From positions 30,452,011-30,516,010 of the forward strand of contig CP092868.1 in NCBI GenBank assembly GCA_030710605.1: a stretch of DNA of 64,000 nt, in the 5' to 3' direction. Below the pieces are notes generated by a model. The model had not been told where the DNA came from, ran no database searches, and was given only the letters and a program-made list of their open reading frames with translations. Below are positions 37,297-47,889 of the stretch, one piece after another. This DNA comes from Cordylochernes scorpioides (taxonomy: Eukaryota; Arthropoda; Arachnida; Pseudoscorpiones; Chernetidae). Each line of letters starts with the position of its first letter. The first letter of the stretch is position 1. The translations under genes were made by a program, and so were the position numbers.

Positions 37297-39525
37297 GTGT
37301 AGTGACCTACCGTGGGTGACGTTGGTCTACTGTGTCGGTGTACCGAACTACCGTGGGTAACGTTGGTCTACTGTGTCGGTGTACTGAACTACCGTGGGTG
37401 ACGTTGGTCTACTGTGTCGGTGTACTGAACTACCGTTGGTGACGTTGGTCTACTGTGTCGGTGTGCTGAACTACCGTGGGTGACGTTGGTCTACTGTGTC
37501 GGTGTACTGAACTACCGTGGGTGACGTTGGTCTACTGTGTCGGTGTACTGAACTACCGTGGGTGACGTTGGTCTACTGTGTCGGTGTACTGAACTACCGT
37601 GGGTGACGTTGGTCTACTGTGTCGGTGTACCGAACTACCGTGGGTGACGTTGGTCTACTGTGTCGGTGTACCGAACTACCGTGGGTCACGTTGGTCTACT
37701 GTGTCGGTGTACTCAACTACAGTGGGTGACGTTGGTCTACTGTGTCGGTGTACCGAACTACCGGGGGTGACGTTGGTCTACTGTGTCGGTGTACCGAACT
37801 ACCGGGGGTGACGTTGGTCTACTGTGTCGGTGTACCGAACTACCGTGGGTGACGTTGGTCTACTGTGTCGGTGTACCGAACTACCGTGGGTGACGTTGGT
37901 CTACTGTGTCGGTGTACCGAACTACCGTGCGTGACGTTGGTCTACTGTGTCGGTGTACCGAACTACCGTGGGTGACGTTGGTCTACTGTGTCGGTGTACT
38001 GAACTACCGTGGGTGACGTTGGTCTACTGTGTCGGTGTACCGAACTACCGTGGGTGACGTTGGTCTACTGTGTCGGTGTACCGAACTACCGTGGGTCACG
38101 TTGGTCTACTGTGTCGGTGTACCGAACTACCGTGGGTGACGTTGGTCTACTGTGTCGGTGTACTCAACTACCGTGGGTGACGTTGGTCTACTGTGTCGGT
38201 GTACTGAACTACCGTAGGTGACGTTGGTCTACTGTGTCGGTGTACTGAACTACCGTGGGTGACGTTGGTCTACTGTGTCGGTGTACCGAACTACCGTGGG
38301 TCACGTTGGTATACTGTGTCGGTGTACCGAACTACCGTGGGTGACGTTGGTCTACTGTGTCGGTGTACTCAACTACCGTGGGTGACGTTGGTCTACTGTG
38401 TCGGTGTACCGAACTACCGTGGGTGACGTTGGTCTACTGTGTCGGTGTACCGAACTACCGTGGGTGACGTTGGTCTACTGTGTCGGTGTACCGAACTACC
38501 GTGCGTGACGTTGGTCTACTGTGTCGGTGTACTGAACTACCGTGGGTGACGTTGGTCTACTGTGTCGGTGTACCGAACTACCGTGGGTGACGTTGGTCTA
38601 CTGTGTCGGTGTACCGAACTACCGTGGGTGACGTTGGTCTACTGTGTCGGTGTACCGAACTACCGTGGGTCACGTTGGTCTACTGTGTCGGTGTACTGAA
38701 CTACCGTGGGTGACGTTGGTCTACTGTGTCGGTGTACCGAACTACCGTGGGTAACGTTGGTCTACTGTGTCGGTGTACTTAACTACCGTGGGTGACGTTG
38801 GTCTACTGTGTCGGTGTACCGAACTACCGTGGGTGACGTTGGTCTACTGTGTCGGTGTACCGAACTACCGTGGGTGACGTTGGTCTGCTGTGTCGGTGTA
38901 GTGAACTACCGTGGGTGACGTTGGTCTACTGTGTCGGTGTACTGAACTACCGTGGATAACGTTGGTCTACTATGTCGGTGTACCGAACTACCGTGGGTGA
39001 CGTTGGTCTACTGTGTCGGTGTACTCAACTACCGTGGGTCACGTTGGTCTACTGTGTCGGTGTACCGAACTACCGTGGGTCACGTTGGTCTACTGTGTCG
39101 GTGTACCGAACTACCGTGGGTGACGTTGGTCTACTATGTCGGTGTACCGAACTACCGTGGGTGACGTTGGTCTACTGAGTCGGTGTACCGAACTACCGTG
39201 GGTGACGTTGGGCTACTGTGTCGGTGTACTCAACTACCGTGGGTGACGTTGGTCTACTGTGTCGGTGTACTGAACTACCGTGGGTGACGTTGGTCTACTG
39301 TGTCGGTGTACTGAACTACCGTGGATAACGTTGGTCTACTATGTCGGTGTACCGAACTACCGTGGGTGACGTTGGTCTACTGTGTCGGTGTACTGAACTA
39401 CCGTGGGTGACGTTGGTCTACTGTGTCGGTGTACCGAACTACAGTGGGTGACGTTGGTCTACTGTGTCGGTGTACCGAACTACAGTGGGTGACGTTGGTC
39501 TACTGTGTCGGTGTAGTGAATTACG
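37297..39525. repeat. 41-bp satellite, about 54 copies
   Basis: The unit CTACCGTGGGTGACGTTGGT-CTACTGTGTCGGTGTACCGA-A is repeated for 2.2 kb. Variants: ACCG, ACTG or ACTC in the spacer, GTGACG or GTCACG, rare GGATAACG. Some variant strings recur (for example around 37640-38160 and 38270-38480), which shows amplification of multi-unit blocks. As 41 is not a multiple of 3, frames rotate and the open frames of about 70 codons are artefacts. Confidence 0.96.
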
Positions 39526-40258
39526 GTGATTTAGAAAATTAATAGAATACAAATATTTTTGACTGATGACCAAGAATATTATAGAATAAATATGTTATAA
39601 TTAGATAAAATATTATATTATAAATGTTCTATGTTACTTTCATCTAATCCTTACATTGATACTGCCTTCGAAAATCTATCGAGGAACTTCACTATTGAGA
39701 GTATCAAGCATTAGTCACAGTTACATACATGCTTTAAGGGCTGCTGTTTCTCATTGCTTCTTTTCCACAGTTACATACAACATATTTATATACATATATA
39801 CATACTTACAACAGCAGAGCGAACTACAAAAACAGAAAACTCTAAATTATAGGAAGTTATTAGGTCTTCTTTCCCAAGGTAGTTCATATCGAGGAATCTC
39901 ATTTCAAACATAGCAAAATCGTTCATTTTATCCTTAAGTAAATAAACATTATCCCCATGTAGAAGGAAGGACATTTAAACCCCCGAAAACTAGAAAAAAA
40001 ATATATAAAATAAATTTATCCCTGGATAAAGAGAGCACAATTCCATTTAAACATTGAAACTTTTTTTTTTCCGAAAGGATCTTTCTGAAATAACCTTCTG
40101 ATACACAAACATACTAACTGAACCAACGATGAATTAACGCGTAAATTGTTCATAGTTGTCATTATGATGATCACACAAGGAGACTTTAAAAAATATAGGA
40201 ATTTTTATAGAAAAATATTAGAGTCATATAGAAATAGGCCAAACAACACAGTTTTAAA
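39526..40258. other. Unassigned AT-rich DNA
   Basis: TATCGAGGAACTTCAC near 39678 and TATCGAGGAATCTCATTTC near 39887 are short related words. Nothing else is supportable. Confidence 0.35.
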
Positions 40259-40482
40259 ATTGTATTTATATTGTAACAAAGTATTCATTAATTTTATTAT
40301 TTTTATTAACAGAGTGGTCATTTTTATGTTTATATTTTGCTACTCTGTAAACTTCCCGCTTGGCTTATCTTTTGTTTACCTTTAATAGTTTGTTCTTGCC
40401 TGAAATAAATTGTTGTCTCCTCCTGAAGTTTTTGTCTTCCCTAATTTTCCACGTGGCAATATTTTTGTGGGTTTAGTTCGCA
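40259..40482 (+). repeat. Interspersed repeat, sister at 61240-61435
   Basis: Shared words: ATATTGCTACTCTGTAAA-like, GGCTTATCTTTTGTTTACC, TGAAATAAATT, CTCCTGAAGTTTTTGTCTTC, TTTTCCACGTGGCAATATT. It includes AATAAATTG near the 3' side, so it may be another retroposon tail. It is non-coding. Confidence 0.55.
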
Positions 40483-40529
40483 ATACTCTAGAAGCTATAA
40501 ACCTATACATGTTACTACCCGCCTATTAT

Positions 40530-40830
40530 TTTTAGCCATCTAAAAAAGTTATCAACTTGACACATCTCAAAGAACTATAAAATTGACCCATCTTAAAGAA
40601 TTACAAACTTGACCCCTTCAAAGAACTACCAACTTAGACCCATCTCAAATAACTACCAACTTAACCCATTTCATATAACTGCCAACTCGTACCAAAACAT
40701 CTCAAAAGAGTGCCATTTTTTAATCTCAAGGAAGTTCCAATTATCAACTTGTATCCATACCAAAGAAATATCAACTTTTACTCATCTCAAAAGAATACCA
40801 ACTTTTTTCCTTCAAGGACGATCCAACTGT
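40530..40830. repeat. Degenerate 25-35-bp repeats
   Basis: CATCTCAAAGAACTA and CCAACTT recur with irregular spacing, an old decayed minisatellite. Confidence 0.6.
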
Positions 40831-41246
40831 ACCGTGTATCCATCCCTACTGCCAAAAAAAAAAAAAAAAAAACACCAGTGGCCGTCTCAGAGGCCGTCCA
40901 AGGTGACATATAGGTCAGCGACAGGTTGTCCCCATTCTGACCTTCCTGATTTGCTGGCTGACCTGTCACCCAACCCGTGTATCTTCCACCTACCCTTGTT
41001 GGCTTTCGTACTTCTATCTCTGACAAAGTACCATCAGATCTTCATACCGCCTATAACTTTATTAGGATAGATCCTACTGAAATGGCCGGTATAATTTCAA
41101 TCAAAAGATTCCACATCAAAACATAGTTCTCTATTAAATTTTGCTCTAGCTTCCGAATTTTCTTTCATTTTTTCATATTCAAAATAAATTTCTTGGTATC
41201 CATCAATGGTAAATCATACGAATAAATTCAAGTTATATATGTTCAT

Positions 41247-41454
41247 TTTATTTGAGTAATGGTTACCTAAAATTAGTCGAAAAAAAAAAAGAATAAATAA
41301 TATTAATGTAAAGGATTTATTTTCATTTTCGCAAAAATTCGAACAAAATTTCTGCTCTTCAACATAAAAATACAAAGTATATGCCCATTGAAGAGCAGAA
41401 ATTTTCCTCGAAAGCTTGCGAAAATCAAAATTAAAATAACCTTTTACCTTAATA
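41247..41454. mobile_element. 208-bp inverted-arm Penelope-like insert
   Basis: Flanked by TTATATATGTTCAT at 41233-41246 and 41455-41468. Arms TTCGCAAAAATTCGAACAAA and its counterpart CGAAAGCTTGCGAAAATC enclose TTTCTGCTCTTCAA and TTGAAGAGCAGAAA around a short centre. The plus strand ends in CCUCGAAAGCUUGCG, the GAAA-AGCU signature of the family. Confidence 0.82.
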
Positions 41455-41804
41455 TTATATATGTTCATCAAAAACAAGCAATTAGTTTAAAAAATATATA
41501 TTATTAGTATTAACAGAAATTTAGCGTATATTCAAATAAGTAAAAACATTCTGTTAACACTGTTTATTCAAATTTATCATAAAAGAATTCTTTAAATCAC
41601 AATACAAATATATATCACAATCATTCTTATGATGCGAAAAAAATGATTTCATAATAATAGACATATTACAAACTCCCAATAAGGATATAATAAAAAAATC
41701 TCATCCCGTTAGTGCATCCGACAAGTGGGTTTCGGAAACATAAAAAACAAGGAAGACCATAGACTTGAATGGTTAAAAAAAAAAGAGGGTGAAAGCAACC
41801 TGCA

Positions 41805-42035
41805 CTAAATTTTCGGGGATGTCAAAATCTTCTTTTTCCGGGTAAAAAGGGCCTTTCCGCTCTCCTCCCCTTCGGAAATGACGTCGATGGGGATCTTTTT
41901 TTGTGTGGTTCCGTCGTACGAGGAAACATAGTGAATTAGTTGGTCGTTACTTGAGTGACATATGGTGGACTTGGCCATTTCCTTACTTATGTCTTGATAG
42001 ATTTGTTGATATTGTCTTTGACATGTTGATTTCAT
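41805..42035 (-). CDS. Possible coding exon, unknown product
   Basis: A 76-codon frame (MKSTCQRQYQQIYQDISKEM, AKSTICHSSNDQLIHYVSSY, DGTTQKKIPIDVISEGEESG) in DNA that is not repeated in the window and is not low-complexity. No domain recognised, and no strong splice sites. It could be a host exon, part of an unknown element, or chance. Confidence 0.3.
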   Translation of the reverse strand: MKSTCQRQYQQIYQDISKEMAKSTICHSSNDQLIHYVSSYDGTTQKKIPIDVISEGEESGKALFTRKKKILTSPKI

Positions 42036-42059
42036 CTTATAATTGGTTGGAGTGCTATT

Positions 42060-43020
42060 GTGTGTGAAGAGATTTCTTTATAAATTGTTATAGGTATTCT
42101 TCAAGAGAGAATTCTTATATAAAAAAAAAATGCTATAGGTTTCTGGAAAGAATCCATAGGTTTCTGGAGATGATTTTCTGGGTTTTGTAGAAAGGTTTCT
42201 GGAGTGGGGTTTCTGGTTTCTGGAGATAAGTAGGAAGAGATTTATTTTATACACTGTTATGGGTCTCTCTTCAAGAGAGAGAATTCTAATATCAAACAAA
42301 TGCCATAGGTGTCTGTAGATGAGTTTCTGGTTTCAGTAGATGAGTGGGAAGAGATTTATTTATAACCTATTATAGGTCTCTCTTCAAGAAAGAGAATTCT
42401 GATGCCAAACAAATGCCATAGGTTTCTGGAGATGAGTTTCTGGTTTCAGTAGATGAGTGGGAAGAGATTTATTTATAACCTATTATAGGTCTCTCTTCAA
42501 GAAAGAGAATTCTGATGCCAAACAAATGCCATAGGTTTCTGGAGATGAGTTTCTGGTTTCTGTAGATGAGTGGAAAGAGATTTATTTTATAATCTGTTAT
42601 GGGTCTCTCTTCAAGAGAGAGAATTCTAATATCAAACAAATGCCACAGGTTTCTAGAGAAGAGTTTCTGGTTTCTGGAGATGAGTTTCTGGTTTCTGGAG
42701 ATGAGTGAGAAGAGATTTATTTTATAAACTGTTATAGGTCTCTCTTCAAGAGAGAGAATTCTGATATCAAACAAATACCATAGGTTCCTTGAGATGAGTT
42801 TCTGGTTTATGGGAATGAGTTTCTGGTTTCTGGAGATGAGTTTCTGGTTTATGGGAATGAGTTTCTGGTTTCTGGAGATGAGTTTCTGGTTTCTGAAGAT
42901 GAGTGGGAAGATATTTATTTATAAACTGTTATAGGTCTCTCTTCTTCTCTCTCAAGAGAAATCTGATATAAAACAAATGCCATAGGTTTCTGGAGATGAG
43001 TTTCTTTATAAAACGTATTC
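42060..43020. repeat. Compound array, about 118-130-bp units with 20-bp subrepeats
   Basis: GAGATTTATTTTATAA, GGTCTCTCTTCAAGAGAGAG, AATTCTGATATCAAACAAAT and GCCATAGGTTTCTGGAGATG recur about seven times. Within units GAGATGAGTTTCTGGTTTCT expands locally (worst near 42780-42900). CTCTTCAAGAGAG is a perfect small palindrome in each unit. Confidence 0.85.
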
Positions 43021-43394
43021 TCGTGCTTTCTGCTCTCTTCTACAGGAGTACATAGAAATATAAAAGCTCGATAATACGTTCAATAAAGATAAAGAACTCA
43101 CACACACACACACACACACACATCTCCAGAAACCTCTAGCATTTGTTTGATTAATATCCAGGAAATTTAAATTAATTGATTTTGGAATTCTAATATGTTG
43201 ATCTTTTTCTTTAGGATTGTTGAAGTGTGTTATTCTTTTGATGTGAGATTCTTAATGAAGAAGGGAAAATTTATAATTGTGAATTCTGATAGGTTTATTT
43301 TCTTGTCAGTATTGTTGTGCAGTGTTATTTTCTTGGTTTCATTATTCTTTTTATATATTTTTTATGTTTCAAGTTATTATGAAGACCTGATGTT

Positions 43395-44310
43395 GCTGTT
43401 GTCGTGTCTAATAAACAGTCTCATATGTTTCCGTGCATCTCTATCACAGCAATGTTCTCTATCTTGGGTGTGTAAAACTGCTGTTCTGGGTCCATGTCAA
43501 TTATAATGACTTCTTGTTGTTGTCGTGTCCAATGAAGAGTTTCAGATGTCTTCGTACATCTCTATCACAGCAATGTTCTCTATCTTGGGTGTGTAAAACG
43601 GCTGTTCTGGGTCCATGTCAATTATAATGACTTCTTGTTGTTGTTGTGTCCAATGAAGAGCCTCAGATATCTCCATACATCTCTATCACAGCAGTGTTCT
43701 TTATCTTGGGTGTGTAAAGCTGCTGTTCTGGGTCCATGTCAATTATAATGACTTCTTGTTGTTGTCGTGTCCAATGAAGAACCTCAGATGTCTCCGTACA
43801 TCTCTATCACAGCAATGTTCTTTATCTTGGGTGTGTAAAGCTGCTGTTCTGGGTCCATGTCAATTATAATGACTTCTTGTTGTTGTCGTGTCCAATGAAG
43901 AACCTCAGATATCTCCGTACATCTCTATCACAGCAATGTTCTTTATCTTGGGTGTGTGAAGCTGCTGTTCTGGGTCCATGTCAATTATAATGACTTCTTG
44001 TTGTTGTCGTGTCCAATGAAGAACCTCAGATATCTCCGTACATCTCTATCACAGCAATGTTCTCTATCTTGGGTGTGTAAAGCTGTTGTTTTGGGTATAT
44101 GTCAATTTTCTGCAAGGCTGCTACCATTGCTGGGCATGAAAATATGTGGGTAGGGGTAAGCTCCACACCTGGACAATTTTTGCATGTCCTATAGGTTCTT
44201 GTGCCATCTGGATGTATTGTCATTCCTTTGTAGTTTTTCATTCTTAATCTTGTTATTGTTTTGGTAATTCTTCTCTCAGCGTTTACGTCGCATATTTGAT
44301 CTTTCCTTAT
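43395..44310 (-). repeat. LINE family J end with a 120-bp tandem array of its 3' terminus
   Basis: Minus strand: the first copy (44310-44026) is long and encodes MTIHPDGTRTYRTC, CKNCPGVELTPTHIFSC, QKIDIYPKQQLYTPK and VIEMYGDI-stop. Five further units of about 120 bp downstream each repeat only the last part, from GACATGGACCCAGAACAGC through the stop to GACACGACAACAACAAG. The array is a serial repeat of the LINE 3' end behind one longer copy. Confidence 0.85.
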
Positions 44311-44555
44311 CTTTTATTGAATTATCTTGTGTTTTGCCAAAGCATCAGAATCAAATGCTGTGAAGACCTGATAAATTGAATATATTTTTAGTATTGCTTA
44401 ATTCTTCTTGTCATAAATTGTGTTTCAAGTTACATATTAAGGAGACCTATGATAGGTTGAACATGTTGTCAAAATTGTTGTAGTATTATTATTTGCTAAT
44501 AATATTGTTTAATTATTCTTAATTGTAAATTTATAAATGTATGTGATTTTGCTGT
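44311..44555. other. Unassigned AT-rich DNA
   Basis: I see no supportable feature here. Confidence 0.35.
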
Positions 44556-44812
44556 CCTCAAATCTTATGTCCATAGTTCATCTAAAATACCCATTCAAAG
44601 AGTCTAGCATCAGTATCACCATAAAAGGAAGATCGAAAAATGCAATATAACAGCGGTATGGTAGATCAAACTGGCGAAACTGCTGGAAGGGTTCACCACT
44701 GATGAGCCAGGCCCTCCCATTAATTTTACATTGCAGTGAGGACAGTATAAATTGTTTATTTTTAAAAAGAATCATACGCGTCTATAATAGTTTCGAATTT
44801 TGATTCTTAATT
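44556..44812 (+). mobile_element. Penelope-like 3' region with scrambled hammerhead block
   Basis: CTTATGTCCATAGTT, GGAAGATCGAAAAATGCAAT, then AGCGGUA-UGGUAGAUC, CUGGC-GAAA-CUGCU, CACCA-CUGAUGA-GCCAG. It ends in AATCATACGCGTCTATAATA, GTTTCGAATTTTGAT. Reversed sister at 48846-49075. Stem II changed on both sides relative to 7758-7797. Confidence 0.6.
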
Positions 44813-45053
44813 GTGTTTTAAAATATCAAGGAAACCTGATAGGGTCGATTTTCTTATCATAATTATAAATTTCAGAAGCTTCTTCCAATAATTCCGTACA
44901 TCAGGCGACTTACTGTTGCTATTTTTAAGGAAAAATTCTTGAAAAGGATGAAAAGGGGGTCACTGAAATGTTGAAATAAATATTTAAAGAGTTATAGCCA
45001 TTTATTTTAAACTTTATTATAAATCCAACCTGTAAAATGATATCTTTCAAGTA

Positions 45054-45340
45054 CACCTATCTCCCGATTTACACGGTAGATACGTTCCTGAGAAAAACGT
45101 GTAAATCGGGGGATAGGTGTACACAGAAATAAAAATGAAATGCATTGACAGGTTAAAATATGTAGTCAGCACATAAGCTCGGAATTCCTCGTGAGATGTG
45201 TACACAGCGCATGTGTTCAATCACAGTAGCATTTAGTATAGTGCGATAAAAAAAAAAAAACAAAAAAAAAAACTTATTTGGAAAACTGTGTAAAAGCGAA
45301 AACGTGTGAAACAAGTACCGTGTAAATCGGGGGATAGGTG
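45054..45340. mobile_element. Tigger/pogo-type MITE (copy 2)
   Basis: Flanked by TA (45052-45053 and 45341-45342), ends CACCTATCTCCCGATTTACA and TGTAAATCGGGGGATAGGTG. It is the inverted sister of 21526-21808 and differs at few sites, including a longer A-run. No transposase. Confidence 0.88.
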
Positions 45341-45397
45341 TATTTTTTGGTCTCACGGCATAGTGTTAAGTCAAGAATCGACTGCACCTTCTTAAAG

Positions 45398-45535
45398 ATG
45401 AAGCGGTCAGATGATGGAGACAGAGGAGAGGACATTGATGATGACAGATTGTCCCATCAAGAAGCTACCGAGATGTCCGTGCCAGATGGTGAACGGGAAA
45501 GCTTGCTCCCATTTGACCCTCTAGGTGGCAGGTAG
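45398..45535 (+). CDS. Possible first coding exon with acidic dileucine motif
   Basis: A GC-richer, unrepeated stretch reads MKRSDDGDRGEDIDDDR, LSHQEATEMSVPDGERESLL, PFDPLGGR. The frame stops at 45533, but GGCAG|GTAGCC just before it could be a splice donor. ERESLL fits the [DE]xxxL[LI] lysosomal/endosomal sorting signal found in cytosolic N-tails of membrane proteins. Strongly acidic, no hydrophobic segment in the exon. Real exon is plausible but unproved, and I do not recognise the gene. Confidence 0.4.
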   Translation: MKRSDDGDRGEDIDDDRLSHQEATEMSVPDGERESLLPFDPLGGR

Positions 45536-45639
45536 CCTTCAGAAAATCTGGAAGACCAAGGCCATCTTCTTGTCGACCTGTGAAAAAACGATGTAATATC
45601 TTGGTCAGTTAAAAAAAAAAAAAGATTATAATTTCCTAT

Positions 45640-45975
45640 CTTTAATTAAAAAGGCATATATTGATCAAAATATCATTTATTTTACCTATATTTCAGTTGG
45701 CTGAACGGCTTAACATATTAAACATGTTATAACACCTTGATAAAGGTTGGCATTCAGTCAACTGAAATATTGGTAAAATAAATGATATTTTGACAATTGA
45801 CAATTTAAACAATTTAAGAGTAAAAGGGCATATAAAGTGTAGGGGAATATATATACAAATATCTTCAGCAAGGAAGGTTTCCCCACCTTGAGAGAGTCCT
45901 CCTCCTAAATGATATTTTGATCCAATATATGCCTTTTTAATTAAAGATTTATTTATTGATTGCTCTATTTTCAAA
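45640..45975. mobile_element. Inverted-arm Penelope-like element with LINE-H insert
   Basis: Left arm TTAATTAAAAAGGCATATAT to ATTTCAGTTGGCTGAACG, right arm ATTCAGTCAACTGAAATATT to ATGCCTTTTTAATTAAA. Between them is CCTTGATAAAGGTTGGC. Same family as 13159-13262 and 32280-32425. The right arm is interrupted at 45794-45906. Confidence 0.7.
45794..45906 (-). mobile_element. LINE family H 3' end, 113 bp, with duplication
   Basis: Flanked by AAATGATATTTTGA at 45780-45793 and 45907-45920. Minus strand contains CAAGGTGGGGAAACCTTCC, CCCTACACTTTATATGCCC and TTAAATTGTTTAAATTGTC. An internal deletion removes the usual hairpin. Confidence 0.8.
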
Positions 45976-46139
45976 ACAATTTCTATCTATTACGTTAACC
46001 TTGACGTATGTACGTTAATTACAAATTGAACCATATCACTTACTTGTTATTGTATTTATAGAAGATACAATCCTGATTACATTTTGCCAAACACTGGTTT
46101 AATGTCTAAGTTGTGATAAATGAGAAATATAAACTTCAT

Positions 46140-46860
46140 TATAAAGATGATACCGACAAAGTTTACTTTGTACGGGTTAACACAAAGGGCCTAAAATAAT
46201 AGTAACTAAAAACACAAAAGCATACACTCAAAAGTACAAAAAAAAAATAAAAGAGATAAATAAACTTACAATTGGTTAAATTAAAAAAAAAAAAAAAAAA
46301 CAGTACTTATCTTTATTGCTGCTTAGGTAGGGATCGGACCGGGGTTACACAGGGAATGCGAAGAGATCACCAGACACGGATAAAAAAACGAAGAGAACAC
46401 TATAAGCGTCTCTACACAAAACTTTTCACCATACTGGCCTCACGCATTCCCTTAAACCCCCTTTATATTCAAACATGGCCACATTCGTCCAATCAGAATG
46501 CTTGAGAGATCGGTTTACTTATCTGATAAAAGGCGTCCTGCCAAGACACACATCTATAGGTACTTCCTGGGGAGCTGGGGAACTGAGGAGTGTTCAAGAA
46601 GACCTTGTCAGGAGGAGGACTCTCTCAAGGTGGGGAAACCTTCCTTGCTGAAGACATTCGCACACAACTATATATATATATTCCCCCTACACTTTATATG
46701 CCCTTTTACTTTTTTATTTTTTCTCCTTTGTAAAATTTGATTAAAATAATCAATAAAATTGTTTAAATTGTCTAATAAAAACAATGTTCTTCGCACTAAA
46801 GAAATAGGATAAGATAAGCGTGCAAATATTTGTCAATATAATTTGACAATACTATTAAAT
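46140..46860 (-). mobile_element. Solo-LTR-like fossil, family 1, interrupted
   Basis: Minus strand begins TGTCAAATTATATTGACAAA near 46855 and ends near AACCCGTACAAAGTAAAC at about 46155. CCACATTCGTCCAATCAGAA (plus strand) marks the promoter side. The LINE-H copy at 46530-46775 lies within it. No internal coding region. An old fossil. Confidence 0.5.
46530..46775 (+). mobile_element. LINE family H 3' end
   Basis: GGTACTTCCTGGGGAGCTGG, CTCTCAAGGTGGGGAAACC, ACTTTATATGCCC, and tail TTGATT-AAAAT-AATCAA-TAAAATTG then TTTAAATTGTC. This copy has the cleanest family-H hairpin. CTGATAAAA/CTAATAAAA at the flanks may be a diverged duplication. Confidence 0.75.
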
Positions 46861-46936
46861 CTTATAAGAAAAGCAATAAATCAGGAAAACTAAAATCCAT
46901 GACGCTGAGATATCTATCCAAGAAAAGCCTATTAAC

Positions 46937-47112
46937 ACACACACAAACACACAAACTCACACACAAAAGCCTTTATTAAGACACACAGGTCTTACAGAGG
47001 ATTCTCCTTGGGGTTACAAAACGGAGAAAGTGGGAAATAAAAATGGTGAAAGAATATATACATATGGTAAATATATACAGATTATAAGAAAGAATAAAGA
47101 AATAAGAAGAAT
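46937..47112 (-). mobile_element. LINE family A 3' end with 15-bp duplication
   Basis: Flanked by GAAAAGCCTATTAAC at 46922-46936 and 47113-47127. Minus strand tail as at 14971, with an imperfect (TG)n end. The target is the repeat also found at 2990-3010, whose uninterrupted copy reads AATTGGCTTTTCTTGG. Confidence 0.88.
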
Positions 47113-47165
47113 GAAAAGCCTATTAACTTCCTTAGTACCGTAATCGTCCAAGCTGTAAAGAATGG

Positions 47166-47718
47166 ATTAGATATAGAAGATTCTTCTCAGTAAGATATGT
47201 AGCGATTTAATAAAATGAAAGAAGACAAGTTTCTTTAATCATTTAACGACGCAAGCTTTCGGGCAAAAACTCTTCAACAGGCAAGCTAAAGCATAAATAC
47301 GACACTATGAAGCTTGCCTGTTGAAGGGTTTTTGCCCAAAAGTTTGCGTCGTTAAATGATTAAAGAAACTTGTCTTCTTTCATTTTATACACACACACAC
47401 ACACACACACAAAAGCCTTTATTAAGACACACAGGTCTTACAGAGGATTCTCCTTGGGGTTAAAAGACGGAGAAACCTATGAAAGTGGGAAATATACAAA
47501 GGGGTAAAAATGGAGAAAGATTATATACACATGGTAAATATATACAGATTATTATTTGAATAATCCTATGGAAAATAAGAAAAAATTGGAAATATGGATG
47601 GGAGAAGTGGAGAGCGAAAAGAGGAAAGAAAACAGGTATTTACATATGGAACATACATATAATGGAACAAGTCAATTTAAGCTCTTCTGTGTTCACATTT
47701 CTTTCATTTTATTAAATC
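47166..47718. mobile_element. Inverted-arm Penelope-like insert with nested LINE
   Basis: Flanked by GCTGTAAAGAATGG at 47152-47165 and 47719-47732. Without the nested LINE it is about 229 bp. Arms from GATTTAATAAAATGAAAG through CATTTAACGACGCAAGC enclose a loop GCATAAATACGACACTATG. Each arm has CUGUUGAAGAGUUUUUGCCC or a variant, then GAAAGCUUGCGUCG on its sense strand. A one-arm relative lies at 62095-62255. Confidence 0.85.
47389..47698 (-). mobile_element. LINE family A 3' end nested in the palindromic insert
   Basis: Flanked by TTCTTTCATTTTAT at 47375-47388 and 47699-47712, within the right arm of the element 47166-47718. Minus strand tail AAGACCTGTGTGTCTTAATA, AAGGC, (TG)n. So LINE-A was active after the palindromic insert. 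Confidence 0.92.
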
Positions 47719-47889
47719 GCTGTAAAGAATGGTCGAATAGGAAACCTCTAAATTCTATAAAAATTTCCCTTTGTGTGTATTAATATTGAGTAAAATTAAT
47801 CAGGCCTCCAGGTAAAATTACCTTTTCACAGTCAAAGTGTCAAAGTAACACTTTTCCCTGAAAGTCTGATTAATTTTACTCAAGCTTCT

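Noticed and set aside
37599-39178. Several 70-codon Val/Tyr/Cys-rich proteins
   Set aside because: They are frame-rotating translations of the 41-bp satellite.
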